Below are positions 9,458 through 17,083 of a DNA stretch of 64,000 nucleotides, piece by piece (within the stretch, counting starts at the first letter, position 1; the number at the start of each line of letters is the position of its first letter). Under the pieces are notes generated by a model. It saw only the letters and a program-made list of their open reading frames with translations, searched no databases and had not been told where the DNA came from. The stretch is from ZC4RG20 sp036381515 (GTDB lineage: Bacteria > Pseudomonadota > Gammaproteobacteria > Steroidobacterales > Rariloculaceae): contig DASVCR010000052.1 of assembly GCA_036381515.1 (NCBI GenBank), forward strand, positions 1 through 64,000, in the 5' to 3' direction. The translations under genes and the position numbers were made by a program.

Positions 9458-9610
9458 TCGCTCACTCGCGGGCCGGCGGGCGATGAGCCCTGCCGGCCCG
9501 CTGGTGGCCGTCGTGGCTCTTCGCGGCTCTCGCTGCCCGCTGAGCGAGGCCGCTCTCGTCGAAGACCGTTCCCTTAGGCGCGAAGACCCGTCTCTTGGCG
9601 CATCGCGGCC

Positions 9611-9729
9611 GGAGTGCGCGCTCAGTCCCTGTCTTCCCGAGACATGCCGGAACAGCGTCCCTGCGGCTCGCGTGCGGCCGTCCCTGGCCGCACACGGTCT
9701 CGGGAAGACAGGGACTGAACGCGCACTCC
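9611..9729. repeat. Large imperfect palindrome, copy A of a dispersed element
   Basis: Two 33-bp arms (9611-9643 and 9697-9729) are inverted repeats with one mismatch. They enclose a 53-nt loop holding a perfect 8-bp hairpin, GTGCGGCC (9672-9679) / GGCCGCAC (9686-9693), with the 6-nt loop GTCCCT. The core also holds CGGCTCGCGT, shared with copy B. It lies about 150 bp after the sulfurylase stop. It could act as a terminator or be a mobile palindrome; no adjacent transposase is seen. Confidence 0.9.
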
Positions 9730-9922
9730 TCCCAAACGCCGGCGGTGCCCATGGGCTCGCGGTACCAGCGTTCGAGCAGCAGTTGGGTGCGTGCGAGCAC
9801 TTGCCTCGCAGGACGCCACGCACGCTTTGCGGAGGCATCGCCCGCGCACCGAAATGCACCGCGCAGCAAGTGACCGCGCAGACGCGTGAGAACATGGGCC
9901 CAATGCCGCGGTAGCGTTTCCA
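9730..9922. other. Non-coding spacer between palindromes A and B
   Basis: No convincing gene is present. On the minus strand one frame reads without stops through this spacer (for example LLERWYREPMGT), but the same frame continues through both flanking palindromes, as expected for high-GC non-coding DNA. A decayed gene fragment cannot be excluded. Confidence 0.4.
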
Positions 9923-10040
9923 GGAGCGTGTCGGCAAGACGGCGTTCCCGAGGCCGTGTTCGGCCAGGGATGGCCGAACGCGAGCCGGAGGGACCCGACT
10001 TCCGGCGTGCCTCGGGAACGCCGTCTTGCCGGCACGCTCC
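9923..10040. repeat. Large imperfect palindrome, copy B (inverted relative to A)
   Basis: Arms 9923-9953 and 10010-10040 are 31-bp inverted repeats with one mismatch. The inner hairpin GTTCGGCC (9958-9965) / GGCCGAAC (9972-9979) again has a 6-nt loop (AGGGAT). It lies next to the left arm rather than the right, so this copy is in the opposite orientation to A. Read on the minus strand, its core aligns well with copy A, while its arms have a different sequence. Confidence 0.9.
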
Positions 10041-10220
10041 GTGCGATGCGCTCAAAGCCGCGTCCCTGCGATTGCGTTACGTGCACGCACCGGTGCGGTG
10101 CGCTCAAAGCCGCGTCCCTGCGATTGCGCTACGTGGGCACGCACCGGTGCGATGCGCTCAAAGCGCGCGTCCGTGCGGTGCGCTCGAAGCCCGCATCCGC
10201 GCGATGCGCTCAAAGGCCGG
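10041..10220. repeat. Degenerate tandem repeat, about 26-bp period
   Basis: The unit GTGCGATGCGCTCAAAG, with small variations, begins at 10041, 10093, 10147, 10173 and 10199. The spacings are 52, 54, 26 and 26 bp, which points to a 26-bp ancestral period with half-units diverged in the first two copies. It directly abuts palindrome B. Spacers are not unique, so it is not a CRISPR array. Confidence 0.8.
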
Positions 10221-10256
10221 GGTGCGGCGCCCCAGCGCCGCGGCCGTCAGGCGGGC

Positions 10257-11615
10257 TCAGTAGGTGCCGAGATACGACGCGAAGAACTGGTTCAGCATTC
10301 GGTCGCGCGGGTCCATCTCCCGGCGGACCTTCGCGAAGAACGAGAGTCGGCGCTCGAAGCGGGCGCTCACGACCTCCGGCGTCGCGTTGCGCGTCTGGTT
10401 GAAGAACGGCACGCCGCGGTGCTCGGCGGCGAATTCGGCGAAGTCGAGCACGAAATCTTCCCAGCCGTCCGTCTGCGTCGACAGCGCGCTCAGCGTGATC
10501 ATCGGGCCGTCGAACGACGGCGACAGCAGCGCGCTCTTGTCCTGATTCAGCCTGAAGCCGATCGTCGGCATGTCGCAGCGGAAGCCCGTCCGCGCGTAGT
10601 GCTCCTTGCAGAACAGCTTGTAGCCGAGCGCAACCGCGCCGAAATCCGCGGCGGGGAACGCCCACGTGCAGTACGTGAAGCGGTTACCGGCAGCGAGCGA
10701 GCGGAATCGGCCGCTTTGCTCGACGGCGTTGCTGCCGGTACGGACCAGCGCGTTGCCGAAGAGCGCCTGGGCCGCCTCGCTCAGGCTGTCGATCAGCGGG
10801 TAGCGCAGCTGGCGCACCGGCAGCGCGAACGCGATCGAGCGCGCGGCGCCGGGCAGGGCGGAGTAGACCGCCCAATCCTTGAGCCGCCACGCGAACTTCT
10901 TGCCCGTCCGGCTTTCGCCGGCCGGACGCCGCAGCTCCATGTACACGTGATCGCGGAACGGCAGCAGGTAGAGCTTGACGCCGGACCCCGCGGCGGCGAG
11001 CCGCGGTCCGAGCTTCGCGAATTCCTTGAAGCCGGTGTGCGCAGTCTCGACGACGAAGCCCTGCACCGGACGGATGCGCAGCGTGATCTCGTAGGCGACG
11101 CCGAGCAGCCCGTACGACAGACGCAGCAGCGCGAGCAGGCTCTTCGTCTTCTCGTTCACGACGAACTTGCGGCCGGTCGGGCTCACGATCTTCAGCTGCA
11201 CCGCGTGCGCCGCGAACTGCCCGGCATCGCCCGCGATCGTCGCCTCGAGGCCGGCACCGCAGACGGCGCCGCCGACCGAGCGGTTCGCGAGATCGAAGCC
11301 GCCGACGAGCTCCTTGCCTTGTTCGCTCAAGATCTCCGCGAGCTCGGCCAGCGAGATGCCGGGCTGCACCGTCACGGTATCCGTGTCGATCTTCAGCACT
11401 CGATTCATGTCGCTCAGATCGATGACGGTGCCGCCGTTGGCCGTGGTGCAGCGCGTCGTCGAGCTGCCCGAGCCGACCGGCCGGACCGGCGACGGATAAC
11501 GCTTGGCGTCTGTCAGGACCTGCGCAATCTCGGAGGGCGACGTCGGCCTCACGACTGCGGCGGGCCCTACGGCCGTAAAGGAACCGACGCGCTTGCGCGC
11601 ATGAGCCATGCTCAT
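10257..11615 (-). CDS. FAD-linked oxidase of the aldonolactone oxidase type
   Basis: This 452-residue flavoprotein has an N-terminal FAD-binding type 4 (PCMH) domain at about 20-190, with PVGSGSSTT near 46-54 and GGAVCGAGLEATIAGDAG as the cofactor loop. A C-terminal ALO-type domain ends in DPRDRMLNQFFASYLGTY, like D-arabinono-/L-gulono-lactone oxidases. The usual histidine for covalent FAD attachment in PVGSGHS is replaced by serine (GSGSS), so flavin may be held non-covalently. The substrate is likely a sugar lactone or alditol, but this is inference. The gene lies downstream of a c-di-GMP-I riboswitch on the same strand. ATG 11615 is followed by a second ATG at 11609. Confidence 0.85.
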   Translation of the reverse strand: MSMAHARKRVGSFTAVGPAAVVRPTSPSEIAQVLTDAKRYPSPVRPVGSGSSTTRCTTANGGTVIDLSDMNRVLKIDTDTVTVQPGISLAELAEILSEQGKELVGGFDLANRSVGGAVCGAGLEATIAGDAGQFAAHAVQLKIVSPTGRKFVVNEKTKSLLALLRLSYGLLGVAYEITLRIRPVQGFVVETAHTGFKEFAKLGPRLAAAGSGVKLYLLPFRDHVYMELRRPAGESRTGKKFAWRLKDWAVYSALPGAARSIAFALPVRQLRYPLIDSLSEAAQALFGNALVRTGSNAVEQSGRFRSLAAGNRFTYCTWAFPAADFGAVALGYKLFCKEHYARTGFRCDMPTIGFRLNQDKSALLSPSFDGPMITLSALSTQTDGWEDFVLDFAEFAAEHRGVPFFNQTRNATPEVVSARFERRLSFFAKVRREMDPRDRMLNQFFASYLGTY

Positions 11616-11654
11616 TCCGCTTTCGACTCCCGTGGTGAACCGACCGCTGTTCTC

Positions 11655-11687
11655 GCTCGGAAAGGTCGGTCGCGACCTTGTCCGAGC
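11655..11687 (-). promoter_or_regulatory. Long hairpin between riboswitch aptamer and start codon
   Basis: On the minus strand GCTCGGA pairs with TCCGAGC, and AAGGTC pairs with GACCTT inside, giving a roughly 13-bp stem with one bulge. No T-run follows, so it is not a clear intrinsic terminator. The inner ACCGACC could instead pair with GGTCGGT at about 11637-11643, nearer the ribosome site. The two structures exclude each other, as expected of an expression platform; this is inference. Confidence 0.45.
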
Positions 11688-11722
11688 GTGCTTTAGGGAA
11701 TCCTGGGAAAGCGTTTGCGCTT

Positions 11723-11805
11723 GCCGGCAACCCCGCTATCGTAGGACCGAAGTCCCGTAGACCGGAAGCTTTGTGTCGCTGGCTTTCGCCAGGTTTACCC
11801 TTAGC
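11723..11805 (-). ncRNA. Cyclic di-GMP-I (GEMM-I) riboswitch aptamer
   Basis: Read on the minus strand, the segment reproduces the GEMM-I architecture. It has AAGGGTAAACC, then a P2 hairpin closed by a GAAA tetraloop (TGGCGAAAGCCA), then GACACAAAGC in the joining region. A P3 hairpin capped by a UUCG loop (GGGACTTCGGTCC) follows, and then ATAGCGGGGTTGCC. Aligned by eye to Vibrio cholerae Vc2, the residues matching A18, G20 and A47 are kept. G at position 20 favours c-di-GMP over cGAMP, whose variant carries A there. The aptamer ends about 108 nt before the FAD oxidase start. Confidence 0.9.
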
Positions 11806-11863
11806 AGCGGGGCCGACTATCGCTCGAAACCCTTTTATAAGCAAGGGATTCGAGCGCAGTTTT

Positions 11864-12880
11864 CTAAAGTACCTCGTCCAGGAAGTGGTAGATCTCGCGG
11901 CGCACGAAGTTGAGGCCGAGCGGGGTCAGCGAATAGAAGCCGCTGCGGTGGCGCGAGAGCAACGTGAGCCGCTTGGGCCGGCCCGTGGCGTTCCAAAGGG
12001 CCTCGCGAGACGAGCGGGGCATGCAGTCGTCGAACGCGGCGTCGATCATGAAGATCGAGCTCGGGTCGTAGCGCCCGGCATAGAACATCGGATCCGCCGG
12101 GTTGAACAGGCCCTCGAAGAAGTCGTGATACTCCTCGAGCGTCCAGCCGTACTCCGTCAGGACGTGCCGGCGCACCTCGCCGGCGCGGTTCCCGCATGTC
12201 GCAAAGATCTGGGCGAAGTCGGCCGCGCCCATCATCAGCACGCCGGCCGCGACGCGCGGATCGTTCGCCATCACAGTGGCCGTCACGAGCGCGCTCATGC
12301 TGAAGCCGACCATCGCGATGCGCGACGGGTCGATGTTCGGCTGCGTCTCCGCCCAGTCGAGCAGGAGGCGCATGTCGACGACCGCGGAGCGGTAGCGCTC
12401 CGCGCTCGCCTTCGCCATCTCGATGAACTCCTGCTCCGTCGCCGTCGAGCTCAGGTCGCTCCACGGGAAGAGCGGGTAGTTGCCGAGCACCCAGATGATG
12501 TTCGCGTTGCCGTGGGACTTGCGGGCGTAGCCGCGCGAGATCCGGCTCGGCGGGTAGCTGCTCGTGCCCCAGATCGGCAGCACGATCACGAGCTTCTTCG
12601 GGCCGGGCGACTTGCTGCGAAAGTACGTCGCGTGGACGTAGCCGTCGGGGCCGCCGTGGGTCCCGCTCGAGCGCAGCCGCAGCTCGACGATCTCATGAAA
12701 GCGCGTCTCGTCGACCGGCTCCGAGATCTCGACCTCCGGCTCGCCGTGCACCTCGAAGAGCGGGTGCGACTCGACGGGCGGCGAATAGCGGTAGTTGCCG
12801 AGCGGCCCCGGCCCGCGATGGATGTGGCCCACGCAGCCGCCGAGCGCGAGCAGCAGGATGAGAACGGCGAGTCGATGCAT
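11864..12880 (-). CDS. Lipoprotein with alpha/beta-hydrolase domain
   Basis: The 338-residue product begins with a lipoprotein signal (lipobox LGGC, Cys16), so it is membrane-anchored in the envelope. The rest is an alpha/beta-hydrolase fold: an oxyanion-type strand LVIVLPIWG near 97-105, nucleophile elbow VGFSMSAL with Ser194, and a late acidic residue plus His in SRHRSGF. The elbow is GFSMS rather than the usual GxSxG, which is unusual but tolerated in dienelactone-hydrolase-like proteins. The ATG at 12880 is chosen because the lipobox follows at normal distance. No specific substrate is suggested, and the neighbouring permease gene, 119 bp away on the same strand, is not an obvious partner. 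Confidence 0.75.
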   Translation of the reverse strand: MHRLAVLILLLALGGCVGHIHRGPGPLGNYRYSPPVESHPLFEVHGEPEVEISEPVDETRFHEIVELRLRSSGTHGGPDGYVHATYFRSKSPGPKKLVIVLPIWGTSSYPPSRISRGYARKSHGNANIIWVLGNYPLFPWSDLSSTATEQEFIEMAKASAERYRSAVVDMRLLLDWAETQPNIDPSRIAMVGFSMSALVTATVMANDPRVAAGVLMMGAADFAQIFATCGNRAGEVRRHVLTEYGWTLEEYHDFFEGLFNPADPMFYAGRYDPSSIFMIDAAFDDCMPRSSREALWNATGRPKRLTLLSRHRSGFYSLTPLGLNFVRREIYHFLDEVL

Positions 12881-12999
12881 GAGGGATGCAGACAAATCCT
12901 GCCGGGCCAGGTGACATAAAAACGCGCGGAATTCTACCGGCCGGGGCGCGGCCCGTGAACCTCGTCGCGCGCGCGCAACATCCGCGGCGCGGACGAGCC

Positions 13000-14211
<1,212 letters not shown>

Positions 14212-14389
14212 CGTGGTCCCTCGTGAACGTGGGCCAAAGTAGCAGGTGGCCGGCAGCGGTCAAGCTGCGCGCACTGAAGATTTCTCTATGTCACCGGGAC
14301 CTATCGACAGGGGGCGATCGGCCGACTAGCCTGTCTTCGACCGGCCGCGCCTCGCGGCATGCGGCGATCGACCGACGCGGAGCTCGACG

Positions 14390-15403
14390 GTGACGCACGC
14401 CTCACGACCTCGCTCCGGCATCCTCGCGTTCGCCGTCAAAGGCCTCGTGCTGACGGCGTGCGGGCTCGCGTTGCTCGCGATCTCGCCGGACGGCACGTCG
14501 AAGAGCTCCGAGCTCAGGCTCGCGCCGTACCAGCCGCGCTCGGCCCATCACGCCTACGGCTATGCGCTCGCGCTCGAAGCCTTTCGGCGCCCCGGCGCCC
14601 GGGAGTGGGTGCTCTCGGCGCAGCGGGCGATCTCCGCGCCCGAGCGGGTCGAGCTGCCGGTCGAGCTCACGGGCCGCTTCGACGCCGGGCGCACCGACGC
14701 GCTCGGTATCGCGTTCGCCGTGCGAGGGGGCAGGCGGATCTACGTCGACGTCGAGGCCGAGCCGAGCGCCGTCGCTCCGGGCGCCGACGGCCGCTCGCCG
14801 TTCGTCGAGCTCTTTGCCGCAGGCGACGACGGTTTCGAGCCCGTCGCCAATCCGTTGCCGCTCCGCGTCCGCGGGGCGGATCCCGTCGTGCAGCGTCTCG
14901 AGGTCGCCGCGCTCGAGCCAGGCGAATACGTGCTCCGCGTGCAGCCCGAGATCGGCTTCCAGGGCCGCTACCGGGTCGGCGTTCGCGCGGCGCCGCTCCT
15001 CGCGTTTCCCGTCGAAGGCGTGACGACGCGCGCGATCCTGAGCGGCTTCGGCGCCGAGCGCGACGGCGGCGCGAGGTCGCACCGGGGCGTCGACATCTTC
15101 GCGCCACGCGGCACGCCGGCGCTCGCGGCGATGGATGCGTTCGTTTCGCGCGTCGAGACGACTGCGCGAGGCGGAAACGTCGTCTGGCTGCAGCCGCTTT
15201 TCGGCGACCTGCGCCTCTACTACGCGCACCTCGACACACAGCTCGTCCGTCCGGGCGATTTCGTGCTCGCGGGCGAGATCGTCGGCACGGTCGGCAACAC
15301 CGGCAACGCGATCACGACGCCGCCGCACCTGCATTTCGGCGTGTACGTCCGCCGTCGCGGCGTGCGCGGCGGCGCGCGCGACCCGTATCCGTTCCTCGAT
15401 TGA
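14390..15403 (+). CDS. M23-family peptidoglycan metallopeptidase
   Basis: This 337-residue envelope protein has an N-terminal hydrophobic segment at about 12-30 (signal or anchor). A beta-rich middle region follows, and the C-terminal M23/LytM domain spans about 210-335. Zinc ligands are visible as HRGVD (His near 231, Asp near 235) and HLHFG (about 313-315), so it is likely an active endopeptidase rather than an EnvC-type activator. It would cleave peptide crosslinks in the periplasm. Translation begins at GTG 14390. It is divergent from the permease gene and no partner is evident. Confidence 0.85.
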   Translation: MTHASRPRSGILAFAVKGLVLTACGLALLAISPDGTSKSSELRLAPYQPRSAHHAYGYALALEAFRRPGAREWVLSAQRAISAPERVELPVELTGRFDAGRTDALGIAFAVRGGRRIYVDVEAEPSAVAPGADGRSPFVELFAAGDDGFEPVANPLPLRVRGADPVVQRLEVAALEPGEYVLRVQPEIGFQGRYRVGVRAAPLLAFPVEGVTTRAILSGFGAERDGGARSHRGVDIFAPRGTPALAAMDAFVSRVETTARGGNVVWLQPLFGDLRLYYAHLDTQLVRPGDFVLAGEIVGTVGNTGNAITTPPHLHFGVYVRRRGVRGGARDPYPFLD

Positions 15404-15502
15404 CGGCGGCTCGGCCGAGGCCGCGAAAAAATGCGAAGCACGGCGTTTGCCAGCCGCGGACCGCTCATATAGATTGGTCCGCCGGTCCCATCGGATGGCA
15501 CG

Positions 15503-15760
15503 ATGACGCTGCGTGAACAGGTCGAGCAAGTATTCCCGGGTTGGAGGCGCTGGTATCCGAGCCTGTTCGACGCGGCGACCGATCTCGGCCTGATTCGCGC
15601 CGAGGTGTGCTCCCCGGGGTCGCTGCTGCTCAGCAGGCGCCACGCGAACGTGCAGCGCGCCGCCGAGGACGCACATCGCGAGCGCTGGGGAGGAGGTCCG
15701 CCGGAAGACCCGCCCGAGCGCGAGCGGTGGAGCGGCGTGCCGTCGGAGGAGTCGACTTAG
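15503..15760 (+). CDS. Small hypothetical protein
   Basis: This 85-residue ORF has no family I recognise. It begins MTLREQVEQVFPGWRRWYPS, has an ordinary amphipathic N-terminal half, and ends in a charged, proline-rich tail. An AT-richer TATAGA at 15468-15473 could be a -10 element before the ATG. It lies in tandem 28 bp before the SnoaL-like gene, which supports it being real, but codon evidence is weak at this length. Confidence 0.45.
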   Translation: MTLREQVEQVFPGWRRWYPSLFDAATDLGLIRAEVCSPGSLLLSRRHANVQRAAEDAHRERWGGGPPEDPPERERWSGVPSEEST

Positions 15761-15788
15761 GGGCCCGCACGCTTCCAGGAGGATTGCG

Positions 15789-16241
15789 ATGACGGAGCAG
15801 AAGCCACCGCTGCCGCCTTTCGACGAGGCCGCCGCCCGCGCGAAGGTCAAGGCCGCCGAAGACGCATGGAATACCCGCGATCCGCACCGGGTCGCGCTCG
15901 CGTACACCGAGGACTCGGTCTGGCGGAACCGAGACGAATTCATCACGGGCAGGGCGGCCATCGAAGACTTCCTGCGGCGCAAGTGGGAGCGGGAGCTCGA
16001 CTACCGGCTCCGCAAGAGCCTGTGGGCGTTCGGCGAGCGGCGGATCGCCGTGCGGTTTCAGTACGAGTGGCACGACGCGTCCGGTCAGTGGTATCGGTCG
16101 TACGGCAACGAGCTCTGGGAGTTCGACGACAACGGCCTGATGCGCCGCCGCGAGGCCAGCATCAACGACGTGCCGATCGCCGAGTCCGAGCGTCGTTTCG
16201 TCGGCGACGGGTGGCGCGACGGCGAGATCCCGCTGCGGTGA
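15789..16241 (+). CDS. DUF1348 nuclear transport factor 2-like protein
   Basis: The 150-residue product is a single SnoaL/NTF2-like domain of the DUF1348 type. Recognisable segments are AEDAWNTRDPHRVALAYTED, SVWRNRDEFITGR, RIAVRFQYEWHD and SYGNELWEFDDNGLM. NTF2-like folds bind small hydrophobic molecules or act as isomerases and hydratases; the function of this subgroup is not established. GGAGG at about 15778 sits before the ATG. It follows the small hypothetical gene in the same direction. Confidence 0.85.
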   Translation: MTEQKPPLPPFDEAAARAKVKAAEDAWNTRDPHRVALAYTEDSVWRNRDEFITGRAAIEDFLRRKWERELDYRLRKSLWAFGERRIAVRFQYEWHDASGQWYRSYGNELWEFDDNGLMRRREASINDVPIAESERRFVGDGWRDGEIPLR

Positions 16242-16762
16242 GCCGGCGCCGCCGTCGGCTGCGGGGACGTAAGGTTCGGGTGCCGCTTTTTTTGACGGTT
16301 TTTTGACCAACCTGAAGAGCGCCCGTGAGGAGCCGAACCGGCGCTCTGCTTTCAAGCCCTTTTCCACAACGTTATCCACAGAATTTGTGGATTGCGGCGA
16401 CGGATCCGCCGGGCCGGCCCGCTGATACTCGCCCTTCCGGCGCCCGTCTTGACGTCGAAACCGTTGCGCTCCGCCCGGGCACACCCGACTCGGAGCTGCG
16501 GCCCGACGCGTCGGACGACCCGACGGATCCGACGACGCGCTGCCCGGCACGAGATCACCAGATTACCGCGGCTCGTCGTTGGCCACGTCGGGCGGGCCAC
16601 CGTGCCGACCGGCGTCCCGGGTCGCGCGGCGCTCGTGCCTTTCGCTCATATCGTACTGCGGCTTTCTTATAACGAGCCGCTCTATGTGCCCGGTTAGAAT
16701 GACCGCCTCGCACGCGGGCTCGTCGGGGCACGCGTGCCGATTTCGAACGAGACGAGTCGCCG
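16242..16762. other. Gene-free region of about 520 bp before the sulfite reductase operon
   Basis: The region holds a hairpin with 8-bp arms AGAGCGCC/GGCGCTCT (16316-16323 / 16340-16347) that may end the upstream gene, though no T-run follows. It also holds the DnaA-box-like cluster described separately and a possible -10 TAGAAT at 16695-16700 for the downstream operon. Open frames crossing it are arginine/proline-rich and unconvincing. Confidence 0.5.
16360..16394. promoter_or_regulatory. Cluster of DnaA-box-like sites
   Basis: TTATCCACA (16372-16380) is an exact match to the consensus DnaA box TTATNCACA. TTTTCCACA (16360-16368) lies 12 bp upstream in the same orientation. TGTGGATTG (16386-16394) is an inverted near-match. 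The three sites fall in 35 bp of a GC-rich gap. No dnaA, dnaN, gyrB or parAB genes are nearby, so this is not an obvious oriC. Confidence 0.45.
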
Positions 16763-17074
16763 ATGAAGCAGATGGTCATCGCCAATCACCTGGCGGACGG
16801 GTTCGTCGTGTTTCTCGGCCCGGACGACCGTTGGTGTCGGTGGATCGGTGAAGGCCGTGTGCTCGAAGACCCGGCCGAGGCCGAGGCGGCGCTCGCGACG
16901 GCGAAGCGCCACGAGGCCGACAACGTCGTCGTCGACCCGACGCTGATCGAGGTCACGATCGACGAGGCGGGACTGCCGAGGCCGGTCGAGATTCGCGAGG
17001 CCATTCGCGCATTCGGGCCGACGACGGGCGCCGGGTCCGGCGGGAACGCGTTTTCCGACGTCGTCGGCCGCTAG
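16763..17074 (+). CDS. DUF2849 protein of the sulfite reductase operon
   Basis: This 103-residue protein matches DUF2849, a small family found almost always directly before single-chain nitrite/sulfite reductases in proteobacteria. Characteristic parts are VIANHLADGFVVFLGPDD, RVLEDPAEAEAALA and VVDPTLIEV. It has no signal peptide and is probably cytoplasmic. A role in sulfite reductase maturation or electron delivery is inferred from linkage only. Its stop lies 9 bp before the cysI ATG, so the genes are surely co-transcribed. Confidence 0.85.
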   Translation: MKQMVIANHLADGFVVFLGPDDRWCRWIGEGRVLEDPAEAEAALATAKRHEADNVVVDPTLIEVTIDEAGLPRPVEIREAIRAFGPTTGAGSGGNAFSDVVGR

Positions 17075-17083
17075 GAGCACCGG

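Noticed and set aside
9462..10055. Minus-strand open frame of about 197 codons across the palindromes
   Set aside because: It translates both palindromes and their arms, which is expected of stop-poor GC-rich non-coding DNA. Only a short middle part looks protein-like.
10041..10220. CRISPR-like array
   Set aside because: Repeats are degenerate, the intervening sequence is itself repeated rather than unique, and no cas genes are near.
10026..11696. Long plus-strand open frame opposite the FAD oxidase
   Set aside because: Composition is arginine/alanine-rich and it crosses palindrome B, the tandem repeats and the antisense riboswitch region. The minus-strand gene has clear motifs.
15404..15440. 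Intrinsic terminator after the M23 peptidase gene
   Set aside because: The GC hairpin near 15411-15425 is followed by an A-run, not a T-run, on the coding strand.
16360..16394. Chromosomal origin of replication
   Set aside because: Only three DnaA-like sites, no AT-rich unwinding region and none of the usual oriC neighbours (dnaA, dnaN, gyrB, parAB).
16325..16672. Open frames in the gap before the sulfite reductase operon
   Set aside because: They run through DnaA-like boxes, are proline/arginine-rich, have no ribosome site and match no family I recognise.
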